From contig NZ_ML058604.1 of NCBI RefSeq assembly GCF_003635165.1, positions 124,001-188,000 of the forward strand: DNA of 64,000 nt. The letters are read 5' to 3'. Below the pieces are notes generated by a model that was given only the letters and a program-made list of their open reading frames with translations, was not told the DNA's origin and did no database searches. Shown here piece by piece: positions 41,463-50,365 of the stretch. The translations under genes and the position numbers were made by a program. The first letter of the stretch is position 1; each line of letters starts with the position of its first letter. The DNA comes from Burkholderia sp. Nafp2/4-1b (lineage in GTDB: Bacteria > Pseudomonadota > Gammaproteobacteria > Burkholderiales > Burkholderiaceae).

Positions 41463-41468
41463 GTTATA
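41463..41468 (-). promoter_or_regulatory. Possible promoter -10 of the TPR-ppi-lpxH cluster
   Basis: TATAAC on the minus strand (in cggagTATAACattcc) lies 16 bases upstream of the TPR gene start. A TTGTTA-like hexamer lies only 13 bases upstream, so the -35 is weak. Confidence 0.35.
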
Positions 41469-41680
41469 CTCCGAGCCATTCTAACAAAACGTCTGCGCGT
41501 TCCGGCGAGCGTCAGACAGTCTTTCTTTGCCTCTCGTGGCCGTCACCGCTGTGCTTGCAGCCTGACCGCCCCATGTGATACCGAGGACGCGCGGCGTCGT
41601 GCCGTAGCAGGTGGTCCGTCCGTTTCGCATGCTGGGCGAGCTTCGCCAGGGCGGTTTCCTTCGGCTCACGGTTCATCTCT

Positions 41681-43078
41681 ATGGAATCACTGCGCATCTA
41701 CAACACGCTCGCGCGTGACAAGCAAGTTTTCGTGCCGCGCCAGTCCGGCGAAGTGCGGATGTACGTATGCGGGATCACCGTCTACGACTATTGTCACGTG
41801 GGCCACGCGCGCATGCTGGTCGTGTTCGACCTCGTCCAGCGCTGGCTGCGTGCGATCGGCTATCGGGTCACGTACGTGCGCAACATCACCGACATCGAGG
41901 ACAAGATCATCCGCCGCGCGGTCGAGAACGGCGAGACGATCAAGTCGCTGACCGACCGGTTCATCGACGCGATGCACGAAGATGAAGCGGCGCTCGGCAT
42001 CCAGCGGCCCGACCTCGAGCCGCGTGCGACGCAATTCATTCCGCAGATGCTCGGGATGATCGAGAAGCTCGAGGCGAACGGCTACGCGTACCAGGCGAGC
42101 GACGGCGACGTCAATTACTCGGTGCGCAAGTTCGCGAACTACGGGAAGCTGTCGGGCAAGTCGCTCGACGACCTCCGCGCGGGCGAGCGCGTTGCCGCAA
42201 ACGATGCGAAGCAGGATCCGCTCGACTTCGTGCTGTGGAAGCGCGCGAAGGAAGGCGAGCCCGACGGTGCGTCGTGGTCGTCGAAGTACGGGACGGGCCG
42301 GCCGGGCTGGCACATCGAATGCTCGGCGATGGGCTGCACGCTGCTCGGCGAGCATTTCGACATCCACGGCGGCGGGCAGGACCTGCAGTTCCCGCACCAC
42401 GAGAACGAGATCGCGCAGAGCGAGGGTGCGACCGGCCAGACGTTCGTCAACTACTGGATGCACAACGGTTTCGTGCAGATCGACAACGAGAAGATGTCGA
42501 AATCGCTCGGCAACTTCTTCACGATCCGCGAAGTGCTCGAGCGGTACGACGGCGAGGTGATGCGCTTCTTCATCGTGCGCACGCACTACCGGTCGCCGCT
42601 CAACTACAGCGACGTGCACCTCGACGATGCGCGCGCGGCGCTCACGCGTCTGTACACGGCATTGAAGGATGTCGCGCCCGACACGCTCGCGCTCGACTGG
42701 AACGAGCCGCACGCGCAGCGTTTCGCGGCCGCGATGAACGACGACATCAACACGCCGGTCGCGGTGGCGACGCTGTTCGAGCTGGCGGGCGAAGTCAATC
42801 GCACGGGCGATGCGTCGCTCGCGAGGCAACTGAAACAACTGGCAGGCCTGCTGGGCCTGCTTGGCCGCGAACCGCGCGCGTTCCTGCAGCAAGGCACCGG
42901 TGCCGCGCAGGTGGGCGGGCTCGCAGCCGACGAAATCGAAGCGAAGATCGCCGCGCGCGTTGCGGCGAAACAAGCGAAGGACTATGCCGAAGCGGACCGG
43001 ATCCGGGCGGAACTGCTCGACGCCGGTATCGCACTTGAAGACAAACCGGGCGGATCGACCGAATGGCGTCGCGTATGA
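41681..43078 (+). CDS. cysS: Cysteinyl-tRNA synthetase
   Basis: Charges tRNA-Cys. The 465-residue enzyme has the class I motifs [11 protein letters not shown] (HIGH-like) and [13 protein letters not shown] (KMSKS), and the zinc ligands in [20 protein letters not shown] and [13 protein letters not shown]. Length matches E. coli CysS (461). It is divergent from the exported TPR gene; the AlkA-like gene follows after 43 bases. Confidence 0.97.
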   Translation: MESLRIYNTLARDKQVFVPRQSGEVRMYVCGITVYDYCHVGHARMLVVFDLVQRWLRAIGYRVTYVRNITDIEDKIIRRAVENGETIKSLTDRFIDAMHEDEAALGIQRPDLEPRATQFIPQMLGMIEKLEANGYAYQASDGDVNYSVRKFANYGKLSGKSLDDLRAGERVAANDAKQDPLDFVLWKRAKEGEPDGASWSSKYGTGRPGWHIECSAMGCTLLGEHFDIHGGGQDLQFPHHENEIAQSEGATGQTFVNYWMHNGFVQIDNEKMSKSLGNFFTIREVLERYDGEVMRFFIVRTHYRSPLNYSDVHLDDARAALTRLYTALKDVAPDTLALDWNEPHAQRFAAAMNDDINTPVAVATLFELAGEVNRTGDASLARQLKQLAGLLGLLGREPRAFLQQGTGAAQVGGLAADEIEAKIAARVAAKQAKDYAEADRIRAELLDAGIALEDKPGGSTEWRRV

Positions 43079-43121
43079 GCGCGGCGCGTTCCACTGACCG
43101 ATCCGTCAGGTAGGAGGCAAG

Positions 43122-43991
43122 ATGGCAACGGCCAGAAAAGCGCCGGTCAGGCGTGCGACTCCGCTCGCCGCGCGTCCGGCAGGCAAGCGCGCGCCAGCGG
43201 CGAAGGCGGACGCGGCGCGCGCCGTGCCGAATGGCGCGCTCAACGGTCATGCGAAGCCCGCGCGCACGAAGGGCGCGGACGCGGCGCAGCCGGAGGTCGC
43301 GATGGCGGCTGCCGACGCGGCCCGCAAGGTGCGGGCAGCCGATGCGCCCGGCGACGGCGCGGATGATGTCGTGCGTCCCGCATACTGGGACAAGGCATGC
43401 GCCGATCTCGTCAAGCGCGACCGCATCCTGAAGAAGCTGATCCCGAAGTTCGGCCCCGCGCATCTCGTGAAGCGCGGCGACCCGTTCGTCACGCTCGCGC
43501 GATCGGTCGTCGGCCAGCAGATATCGGTGCCGTCGGCGCAGGCGCTGTGGGCGCGCATCGAGGATGCGTGTCCGAAACTCGCGCCGCAGCCGGTGATCCG
43601 GCTCGGCGCCGACAAACTGATCGCGTGCGGACTGTCGAAGCGCAAGACCGAATATATTCTCGATCTCGCGCAGCACTTCGTGTCCGGCGCGCTGCACGTC
43701 GACAAATGGACGTCGATGGACGACGAGGACGTGATCGCGGAACTCACGCAGATCCGCGGCATCAGCCGCTGGACGGCGGAGATGTTCCTGATCTTCAACC
43801 TGTCGCGGCCGGACGTGCTGCCGCTCGACGATCCGGGCCTGATCCGCGCGATCAGCGTCAATTATTTCAGCGGAGAGCCCGTCACGCGCAGCGAGGCGCG
43901 CGAAGTGGCCGCCAACTGGGAGCCGTGGCGTACCGTCGCGACCTGGTACATGTGGCGCAGCCTCGACGCGTCCGACGCCGACGCCGATTGA
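43122..43991 (+). CDS. DNA-3-methyladenine glycosylase II-like protein (HhH-GPD family) with basic N-terminal tail
   Basis: Removes alkylated bases in base-excision repair. The C-terminal 200 residues carry the helix-hairpin-helix and catalytic aspartate: QIRGISRWTAEMFLIF followed by LPLDDPGLIRAI. The first 85 residues are Ala/Lys/Arg/Pro-rich (MATARKAPVRRATPLAARPA and similar) and low in complexity, like tails found on some nucleoid-associated proteins. The C-terminal AlkA-type residues WEPWRTVATWYMWR are present. It has a good site (gtaggaggcaag) and lies between cysS and accA. Confidence 0.9.
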   Translation: MATARKAPVRRATPLAARPAGKRAPAAKADAARAVPNGALNGHAKPARTKGADAAQPEVAMAAADAARKVRAADAPGDGADDVVRPAYWDKACADLVKRDRILKKLIPKFGPAHLVKRGDPFVTLARSVVGQQISVPSAQALWARIEDACPKLAPQPVIRLGADKLIACGLSKRKTEYILDLAQHFVSGALHVDKWTSMDDEDVIAELTQIRGISRWTAEMFLIFNLSRPDVLPLDDPGLIRAISVNYFSGEPVTRSEAREVAANWEPWRTVATWYMWRSLDASDADAD

Positions 43992-44090
43992 CGGCTATCG
44001 GGTTTTAAACATCAATAGTTGAGAACCGGTCTTGCGCATCGTCCGCGCGGGTAGAATACGCGCTGCCGCAAGACCCAAGGATTCGAACAC

Positions 44091-45062
44091 ATGAAGACCA
44101 CGTTTCTGGATTTCGAACAGCCGATCGCCGAACTCGAGGCCAAGATCGAAGAGCTGCGGTTCGTGCAGGACGACTCGGCTGTCGATATTTCGGAAGAAAT
44201 CGAGCGGCTTTCGAAGAAAAGCCAGCAACTGACGAAGGACCTCTACGCGAACCTGTCGCCGTGGCAGGTCTCGCAGATCGCGCGGCATCCGCAGCGCCCG
44301 TACACGCTCGATTACGTCGCGGAACTGTTTACCGACTTTCACGAATTGCATGGCGACCGCGCGTTCGCGGACGACGTGTCGATCGTCGGCGGTCTCGCGC
44401 GCTTCGGCGGCCATCCGTGCATGGTGATCGGCCATCAGAAGGGCCGCGACACGAAGGAACGCGCGGCGCGCAACTTCGGGATGCCGCGTCCGGAAGGCTA
44501 TCGCAAGGCCGAACGTTTGATGCGCCTCGCCGAGAAGTTCGGCCTGCCGATCTTCACGTTCGTCGATACGCCGGGTGCGTACCCGGGCATCGGCGCGGAA
44601 GAGCGCGGCCAGTCGGAAGCGATCGGCCGCAACCTGTACGTGATGGCCGAGCTGAAGACGCCGATCATCACGACCGTGATCGGCGAGGGCGGTTCGGGCG
44701 GCGCGCTCGCGATCGCGGTGGCCGACACCGTGATGATGCTGCAGTTCTCGACCTACTCGGTGATCTCGCCGGAAGGCTGCGCGTCGATCCTGTGGAAGAG
44801 CGCCGCGAAGGCGCCCGAGGCCGCGGAAGCGCTGGGCCTGACCGCGCATCGCCTGAAGGCGCTCGGCCTGATCGACAAGATCATCAACGAGCCGCTCGGC
44901 GGCGCGCACCGCGATCCGAAGGGCATGGCCGCGCTGCTGCGTCGCGCGCTCGCCGATTCGCTGCGCCAGTTCCAGGGCATGAGCATCGATGCGCTGCGCG
45001 AGCGCCGCTTCGAGCGCCTGATGGCCTACGGCAAGTTCAAGGAAACCACGCCCGGCGCATGA
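44091..45062 (+). CDS. accA: Acetyl-CoA carboxylase carboxyltransferase subunit alpha
   Basis: Half of the carboxyltransferase that transfers CO2 from biotin to acetyl-CoA, giving malonyl-CoA. The 323-residue protein (E. coli 319) starts [22 protein letters not shown], with the crotonase-like oxyanion stretch [15 protein letters not shown] and [20 protein letters not shown]. It precedes tilS by 43 bases on the same strand, matching the accA-tilS order seen in E. coli. Confidence 0.97.
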   Translation: MKTTFLDFEQPIAELEAKIEELRFVQDDSAVDISEEIERLSKKSQQLTKDLYANLSPWQVSQIARHPQRPYTLDYVAELFTDFHELHGDRAFADDVSIVGGLARFGGHPCMVIGHQKGRDTKERAARNFGMPRPEGYRKAERLMRLAEKFGLPIFTFVDTPGAYPGIGAEERGQSEAIGRNLYVMAELKTPIITTVIGEGGSGGALAIAVADTVMMLQFSTYSVISPEGCASILWKSAAKAPEAAEALGLTAHRLKALGLIDKIINEPLGGAHRDPKGMAALLRRALADSLRQFQGMSIDALRERRFERLMAYGKFKETTPGA

Positions 45063-45105
45063 CCGGCGTGTTCTCATCGCGCGCCGTCCGGCGCGCGCTT
45101 CTCTC

Positions 45106-46542
45106 GTGATCCCCCCGACCGAATTCTCCGCCGACCGCGTCGTACTCGATGCGGTCGGCGTCGCGCTTGCCGATCTGCCGGCCGATGCGCGCATTGCGAT
45201 CGCGTACAGCGGCGGCCTCGACTCGACGGTGCTGCTCGACGCGGCCGTGCGCGTGGCCGGTGCGTCGCGTTGCGTCGCGCTGCACGTGCATCACGGCCTG
45301 AGCGCGAACGCCGACGCATGGGTCGCGCATGCGCAGGCTACGGCCGAACGGCTCGGCGTCGCGTTCGAGTCGGAGCGTGTCGACGTGCCGCGCGACAGCG
45401 GGCTCGGCGTCGAGGCGACCGCACGCGAGCGCCGCTATGCGGCGCTCGATGCGATGGGCGAGCGCCACGGCGTGGCCGCGCTCTGGGTCGCTCAGCATGC
45501 GGACGACCAGGCGGAGACCGTGCTACTGCAGTTGTTGCGCGGCGCGGGAATCGCGGGCCTGGCCGCGATGGCGCCGCGCTATCGGCCCGACGGCGCGCGC
45601 ATCGAGCGCGTGCGACCGCTGCTGCGATTGTTGCGCGCGCAACTGGAACGCTATGCGACCGAGCGCGAGCTCGCGTGGATCGACGATGAATCGAACGGCG
45701 ACACGCGCTATGCGCGCAACGCGTTGCGCATCGACGTGCTGCCGACGCTCGCCGTGCATTTCCCGGGCTTTCGCGATGCACTCGGCCGCGCGGCCCAGCA
45801 CGCGGCCGCCGCGCAGCGGCTGCTTGACGATCTCGCCGAACTGGATTTCGCCGGCGCCGCGCGCGACGACGGCCGCGCGCTGTCGCGCGATGCGCTGGTT
45901 GCGTTCGACGACACGCGCGGCGCGAACCTGCTGCGGTTCTGGATGCGCCGCCTCGGCTTGCCGAGCGCATCGGCCGGCCGGCTTGCAAACATGATGCGGC
46001 AACTGCGCGCCGCGCACGACGCGCATGCGCTGCGCGTCGATCACGCGGGGCAGTGCCTGCGGCTCTATCGCGATACCGTGTACTGGGAAGCGGGCGACAG
46101 TGCCGAGCCGGCCGACGACGGCACCGGCTCGCCGCATCCCGAGTCCTCGCTGGCATGGGACGGACAGGAAGTCTGGCACGTGCCGGCATGGCGCGGCACC
46201 TTCGTGTTCGCGCCGGCCGAGGCCGGCAGCGCCGGCGCGGTGCCGGAGGCGCTGCTGCGCGGCGCGGCGCTCGTTGCGCGCGCCCGCGCGGGCGGCGAAC
46301 GGTTGCGCACGTCGCCCGGTGGCCCGGGCCGTACGCTGAAGAACCTGTTCCAGGAGCGCGGCGTGCCGGCCTGGCAGCGTGACGTGCCGCTGCTGTTCGC
46401 GGGCGAGCGGCTCGTCTACGTGCCGCGGCTCGGTGTGAACCATGGCGACGGGCTTGCCGGCGACGGGCTTACCGGCGACGGGCAATCCGGCGAAGGCGGG
46501 TGGCGGCGGATCGAATGGCGTCCCGACCTGCTGATCGCGTAG
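45106..46542 (+). CDS. tilS: tRNA(Ile)-lysidine synthase
   Basis: Attaches lysine to C34 of the AUA-reading tRNA-Ile, an essential step. The 478-residue protein has the PP-loop SGGLDST near residue 30 and the substrate stretch LWVAQHADDQAETVLLQLLRGAG; the TilS substrate-binding and C-terminal domains follow (RTLKNLFQERGVPAWQRD). The start is GTG at 45106. The tail contains three 15-base in-frame repeats (GDGLA, GDGLT, GDGQS) before the last strand WRRIEWRPDLLIA. Follows accA as in E. coli. Confidence 0.95.
   Translation: MIPPTEFSADRVVLDAVGVALADLPADARIAIAYSGGLDSTVLLDAAVRVAGASRCVALHVHHGLSANADAWVAHAQATAERLGVAFESERVDVPRDSGLGVEATARERRYAALDAMGERHGVAALWVAQHADDQAETVLLQLLRGAGIAGLAAMAPRYRPDGARIERVRPLLRLLRAQLERYATERELAWIDDESNGDTRYARNALRIDVLPTLAVHFPGFRDALGRAAQHAAAAQRLLDDLAELDFAGAARDDGRALSRDALVAFDDTRGANLLRFWMRRLGLPSASAGRLANMMRQLRAAHDAHALRVDHAGQCLRLYRDTVYWEAGDSAEPADDGTGSPHPESSLAWDGQEVWHVPAWRGTFVFAPAEAGSAGAVPEALLRGAALVARARAGGERLRTSPGGPGRTLKNLFQERGVPAWQRDVPLLFAGERLVYVPRLGVNHGDGLAGDGLTGDGQSGEGGWRRIEWRPDLLIA
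46444..46488 (+). repeat. Three tandem 15-base units in the tilS tail
   Basis: Units at 46444, 46459 and 46474 (ggcgacgggcttgcc, ggcgacgggcttacc, ggcgacgggcaatcc) differ by one to three bases; a partial ggcgaag unit follows. Each encodes GDGxx, so the protein frame is kept whatever the copy number. Confidence 0.9.
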
Positions 46543-46884
46543 CGGCGTCGCGCTTCCGGCAGCACGATCGTGCGCCGGTTTTCACCATTTGGTAAACAGC
46601 GCCGGAACGCCTGCCAAACCGGCGAGCGGCTTGTCAAGCGGGCCTCTATCGGGTACGCTCGGACGTTTGCTCGGCTCGATTTTTGAGCGTTTTGTGCAGG
46701 TTTTCCGCGTGACGTACCCGGTTTGCGCGGCCTGATCGGCCTTCCGGGCAAAATCCGTCACGCTTGCGTGTTGCGTCCCAGCCGTCCCCCTCGTCGTCCG
46801 TCCACAGCCACAAGCCGCGTGACCGAACGGCAACGCGGCCTGCCCAGCGCGCCCGTGCGGCTTCTCCTCCAGTTCAGAACGACA
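46543..46884 (+). promoter_or_regulatory. tilS-lysC intergenic region with likely lysC promoter
   Basis: TTGTCA (46631-46636) and TACGCT (46654-46659) are 17 bases apart. The -35 matches five of six consensus positions, the -10 matches three of six. Transcription from here would give a leader of about 220 bases before lysC. I see no ORF and no recognisable riboswitch in it. Confidence 0.5.
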
Positions 46885-48138
46885 ATGGCACTCATCGTAC
46901 ACAAATACGGCGGCACTTCGATGGGCTCGGTCGAGCGCATCAAGAACGTCGCGAAACGCGTCGCAAAATGGCATCAGGCCGGGCACCAGATGGTGGTCGT
47001 GCCGTCCGCGATGTCCGGCGAAACCAACCGTCTGCTCGGTCTCGCGAAAGAGATTTCGAGCCAGCCGAGCCCGCGTGAGCTCGACATGATCGCGTCGACC
47101 GGCGAGCAGGTCAGCGTCGGCCTGCTGTCGATCGCGCTGCAGGAAATCGGCGTCGAGGCCGTGAGCTACGCCGGCTGGCAAGTACCGATCAAGACGGACA
47201 GCGCGTTCACGAAGGCGCGCATCCACTCGATCGACGACGAGCGCGTGAAGGCCGATCTGAACGCCGGCAAGGTCGTGATTATCACGGGCTTCCAGGGCGT
47301 CGATCCCGACGGCCACATCACGACGCTGGGCCGTGGCGGCTCGGACACGTCGGCGGTGGCGGTCGCGGCCGCGCTGGATGCCGAAGAGTGCCTGATCTAT
47401 ACGGACGTCGACGGTGTCTACACGACCGACCCGCGCGTGGTCGAAGAGGCGCGACGCCTCGATCGCGTGACGTTCGAGGAAATGCTGGAAATGGCCAGCC
47501 TCGGCTCGAAGGTCCTGCAGATCCGCTCGGTCGAATTCGCCGGCAAATACCAGGTGAAGACGCGTGTGCTGTCGAGCCTGACCGATCCGCTGATTGCGCT
47601 CGACGAAGAAATGCGCTCGGGCACCCTGATTACTTTTGAAGAAGACGAGACCATGGAAAAGGCAGTCATTTCCGGCATCGCGTTCCAGCGCGACGAAGCA
47701 CGCATTGCGGTGATGGGCGTGCCCGACAAGCCGGGCATCGCGTATCAGATCCTCGGCCCGGTCGCCGACGCGAACGTCGACGTCGACATGATCATCCAGA
47801 ACCAGAGCGTCGAAGGGAAGACGGACTTCACGTTCACGGTCGGTCGCGGCGATTACCAGAAGGCGATGGACATCCTCACCAACCAGGTGCAGGGCCATGT
47901 GAGCGCCGAGCGCGTGCAGGGCGACCCGAAGGTGTCGAAGGTGTCGGTCGTCGGCGTCGGCATGCGTTCGCACGTCGGTGTCGCGAGCAAGATGTTCCGC
48001 ACGCTGTCGGAAGAGGGCATCAACATCCAGATGATCTCGACGTCCGAAATCAAGATTTCGGTGCTGATCGACGAGAAATACATGGAGCTGGCCGTCCGCG
48101 CGCTGCACAAGGCATTCGAGCTCGACCAGCCCGCGTGA
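46885..48138 (+). CDS. lysC: Aspartate kinase, lysine-sensitive type
   Basis: Phosphorylates aspartate, the entry to the lysine, threonine, methionine and diaminopimelate pathways. The 417-residue protein has the kinase domain ([48 protein letters not shown]) and two C-terminal ACT domains (from about residues 265 and 345, with [27 protein letters not shown]) that bind amino-acid effectors. It feeds the dapA step coded at 24253. Feedback by lysine and threonine is typical of this type but is not shown by sequence alone. Confidence 0.97.
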   Translation: MALIVHKYGGTSMGSVERIKNVAKRVAKWHQAGHQMVVVPSAMSGETNRLLGLAKEISSQPSPRELDMIASTGEQVSVGLLSIALQEIGVEAVSYAGWQVPIKTDSAFTKARIHSIDDERVKADLNAGKVVIITGFQGVDPDGHITTLGRGGSDTSAVAVAAALDAEECLIYTDVDGVYTTDPRVVEEARRLDRVTFEEMLEMASLGSKVLQIRSVEFAGKYQVKTRVLSSLTDPLIALDEEMRSGTLITFEEDETMEKAVISGIAFQRDEARIAVMGVPDKPGIAYQILGPVADANVDVDMIIQNQSVEGKTDFTFTVGRGDYQKAMDILTNQVQGHVSAERVQGDPKVSKVSVVGVGMRSHVGVASKMFRTLSEEGINIQMISTSEIKISVLIDEKYMELAVRALHKAFELDQPA

Positions 48139-48145
48139 ACTTGCT

Positions 48146-48173
48146 CGTGATGCATTGAAGAAAATGCATCACG
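48146..48173. other. Perfect inverted repeat downstream of lysC
   Basis: A 10-base perfect inverted repeat (cgtgatgcat / atgcatcacg) with an 8-base loop starts 7 bases after the lysC stop. The adjoining sequence has no T run. The arm contains atgcat, itself palindromic. Function unproved: mRNA 3' structure or an operator for the tRNA promoter next to it. Confidence 0.5.
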
Positions 48174-48177
48174 GAAA

Positions 48178-48206
48178 TTGACGCACGGTTCGAAACCCTA
48201 TATTAT
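48178..48206 (+). promoter_or_regulatory. tRNA-Ser promoter
   Basis: TTGACG (48178-48183) and TATTAT (48201-48206) are exactly 17 bases apart. The expected transcription start is about 48213, 37 bases before the mature tRNA. This is among the clearest sigma-70 promoters in the window. Confidence 0.8.
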
Positions 48207-48249
48207 CTCGTTCTCGTCGCACTGCCTCCCTGGTGCGAGCGAAAGTTTG

Positions 48250-48343
48250 GGAGACGTGGCCGAGAGGTCGAAGGCACTCCCCTGCTAAGGGAGCATCTGG
48301 GCCAAAACCTGGATCGAGGGTTCGAATCCCTCCGTCTCCGCCA
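48250..48343 (+). tRNA. tRNA-Ser (anticodon GCU)
   Basis: A complete 94-base tRNA. The acceptor stem pairs ggagacg with cgtctcc; the anticodon stem ctccc/gggag encloses the loop ctgctaa with anticodon GCT, reading AGC/AGU serine codons. It has the long variable arm typical of tRNA-Ser, the T-loop ttcgaat and an encoded 3' CCA (48341-48343). Confidence 0.98.
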
Positions 48344-48354
48344 AAAGCGGTGAC

Positions 48355-48393
48355 AAAGCCCCGCAAGTTCTCGGACTTGCGGGGCTTTTTCTT
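48355..48393 (+). terminator. tRNA-Ser intrinsic terminator
   Basis: A 14-base perfect stem (aaagccccgcaagt / acttgcggggcttt) with a 6-base loop is followed by a T-rich tract (tttttctttttcc). It lies 12 bases after the CCA end. Confidence 0.95.
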
Positions 48394-48532
48394 TTTCCGC
48401 CGCCGTTTCCCACTCGCCGCTCGCGCGGTGCCACGCTTCGTCCGCACAGCCAATCAATGCTCGACTTCAGCGACGCGCATGCGCTAAATAGGCGTATCGC
48501 CTCGCGCGGCTCACGTTGGAGTTCCGGCACGC

Positions 48533-49906
48533 ATGCATTCCGTCCTGACCATTCTTTCGCATCGGCCCGTCGACGGGCTCGTCGACAATCACGCGCGTTA
48601 TGCGCACGAGCATGGCTACCGGCACGCGATCGTCGACGGCACGCACGTCTACGGCGAGCGCCAGCAGGTGCTGCACAAGTACCACGCGATCATCGCGCAG
48701 CTCGCCGCGATGAAGCAGGGCGCTTTGCTGCTCGTACTCGATCCGTTCTCGGTCGTGTTCGGCGAGCATGCGTTGCCGGATGTCGCGCACGGCTATGACG
48801 CGATCGTCACGACGCAGACGTCGAAGTCGCCGTTGCCCGCGGCGAGCGGCATGATCTTTCGCAACGTGCCCGACGTGCGCGAACGCCTGCGCACGCTGGC
48901 GCTCGAGCTGGGCAAATGGGCGATGCGCGTGCCCGAGCGGCAGCACGGGTGCGAAGCGACGCTGCTGGCGGAGACCTTTCCGCCGCTGCCGTTCGACCAG
49001 CCGCTCGCGAACGGGTATTACGCATCGGCCCAGACGGTGTGGGGCGACGGTCATGCGATCGACGCGGTCGTCGACGCGCGGCCGCTCGTTGCGCATCAGG
49101 CGCCCGAATGGCGGCACGTCGACGGCGTGTGGGCGCCGACGCCCGACTACGATTTTCGCTACGTGGTCGCGCTCGTCGACGATGCGACGCGCGTGCGGCG
49201 GGGCGATCAGCCGCGCGCAATGGACGACTGGCGCGCCGCGCAACAACGCATGCGCGAGCCGGCGCGGCATCTGAACCCGGATGCGGACATCGCATTCGTG
49301 AGCCTGCACACGTCGCACATTGCCGGCTACGGCGACCTTCACGAAGAGAACTTCGTGCGCTACTGCACGCGACACGGCTATGCGTACCACGCGTATCGCG
49401 AACCGCCCGCGTTCCTGCCGGCCGGCGTCGATGCGAACTGGGCGAAGCTGCACCTGATCCGCGCGCACCTAGCGGATCACGCGTTCGTGTTCTGGGTCGA
49501 CGCGGACATCCTGGCGATCGACCAGCGCCAGACGGTCGACAGCGTGATCGACGGTCGCGATTTCGTGATCGGCACGGATCACACGGCGTGGGCGATCAAC
49601 TCCTGCATGATCGGCGTGCGCAATGTCGCGCCGATGCGCGAACTGGTCGAGCGCATCTGCGCGCGCATCGAGAGCTTCGACGATCGATCGTCGGTCTACG
49701 CGAGCGGCGGCGACCAGCAGGCGATCTATGTCGAACTGCTGGACGCGGGCATGATCGACGCCCGCTACATCGTCGACGCGATGTCGCTCGCCTCGTCGCC
49801 GGTCTATGCAACGCGCGACAGCCGCTTCGTCCATTTCCCCGCGCAACACAACCACTATCGTGCGGTGACGATGCGCGTGTGGGACCGGTTGAGCCATGAC
49901 CGCTAA
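48533..49906 (+). CDS. Glycosyltransferase-like protein with two tandem copies of one domain
   Basis: A 457-residue protein that is not a familiar housekeeping enzyme. Residues 1-200 and 252-457 are similar to each other: NHARYAHEHGYRHAI resembles NFVRYCTRHGYAYHAY, KYHAIIAQLA...LLLVLDPFSVVF resembles KLHLIRAHLADHAFVFWVDADILAI, and SGMIFRNVPDVRERL resembles NSCMIGVRNVAPMREL. The second copy has a DxD (Asp323, Asp325), the nucleotide-sugar/metal motif of GT-A glycosyltransferases of the GMA12/MNN10 (GT34-like) kind; the first has DPFS at Asp70 and so has probably lost catalysis. There is no signal peptide or membrane helix. It stands alone after tRNA-Ser; ribosome-binding site is weak. Sugar and acceptor are unknown. 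Confidence 0.75.
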   Translation: MHSVLTILSHRPVDGLVDNHARYAHEHGYRHAIVDGTHVYGERQQVLHKYHAIIAQLAAMKQGALLLVLDPFSVVFGEHALPDVAHGYDAIVTTQTSKSPLPAASGMIFRNVPDVRERLRTLALELGKWAMRVPERQHGCEATLLAETFPPLPFDQPLANGYYASAQTVWGDGHAIDAVVDARPLVAHQAPEWRHVDGVWAPTPDYDFRYVVALVDDATRVRRGDQPRAMDDWRAAQQRMREPARHLNPDADIAFVSLHTSHIAGYGDLHEENFVRYCTRHGYAYHAYREPPAFLPAGVDANWAKLHLIRAHLADHAFVFWVDADILAIDQRQTVDSVIDGRDFVIGTDHTAWAINSCMIGVRNVAPMRELVERICARIESFDDRSSVYASGGDQQAIYVELLDAGMIDARYIVDAMSLASSPVYATRDSRFVHFPAQHNHYRAVTMRVWDRLSHDR

Positions 49907-50365
49907 TGGATTGAACGCAGAGGGTGCCGCGATTTCCGAAGTCCGGAATCGCGGCGATCGATGCGCATTGCAATAAAAACGAAAGTATCAATGTAAGGTT
50001 TAAATCGCTCTCGTCATCGCTCCCCACATTCTGTCGTTGCGCCCGCCGTAGCGACCCCTCAGAAAAAAATGCGGCGTTGCACCGATTTATACCAACGGCA
50101 GCATTGACCAATACAAAAAATTACGCATAAAAATCATTGGTCTAGCTACGCGGTGCAAAATGAACTCCTGCTGCGCTGCAAAAAATATTCGATCGCCGTA
50201 TGCTGGTTAACCCGATTGCGCTTGAGCGGCGTCAAGGTTTGCCCTGATTCCGCTTTACATTTTGCCAACATTGGCGATCCACGAAATCTATCTGTCGATT
50301 TGATTTCGTTCCCTTCGTCACGCCTGTTCCCGATGCAGTGCGCGACCTTCTCAAGGCCTGTTGAC
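49907..50365 (+). promoter_or_regulatory. AT-rich regulatory spacer upstream of the NuoM-like/cyo block
   Basis: A 459-base gap that is markedly richer in A and T than the window, especially at 49970-50110 and 50240-50320. It contains A/T tracts (for example cagaaaaaaatgc, acaaaaaattacgcataaaaatc) and an FNR-type palindrome at 50222. An open frame reaches upstream in the NuoM-like frame from 50153, but its composition is not protein-like and NuoM proteins begin at the hydrophobic helix. No gene is seen. Confidence 0.6.
50222..50235. promoter_or_regulatory. Candidate FNR/ANR-family binding site
   Basis: TTGA-N6-TCAA (ttgagcggcgtcaa), the conserved half-sites of the FNR/ANR consensus TTGAT-N4-ATCAA; the inner T and A are replaced by G and G. 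It lies 131 bases upstream of the NuoM-like start. E. coli FNR represses cyo under anaerobiosis, so a similar role is plausible. Evidence is the motif alone. Confidence 0.4.

Noticed and set aside
46660-46884. A lysine riboswitch in the lysC leader
   Set aside because: I could not identify the conserved L-box structure, and this leader lacks a T-rich terminator just before lysC. A covariance-model search would settle it.
48169-48457. Minus-strand open frames over the tRNA and its terminator
   Set aside because: They read through a complete tRNA gene and terminator and have no protein-like features.
48250-48530. tRNA-Ser as an integration site for a mobile element
   Set aside because: No integrase gene lies downstream and I see no second copy of the tRNA 3' end in the following sequence; the neighbouring gene does not look mobile.
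50153-50365. An N-terminal extension of the NuoM-like protein from 50153
   Set aside because: The extension is not hydrophobic or conserved-looking and contains the AT-rich regulatory spacer; NuoM proteins normally begin at the first helix, which starts at 50366.
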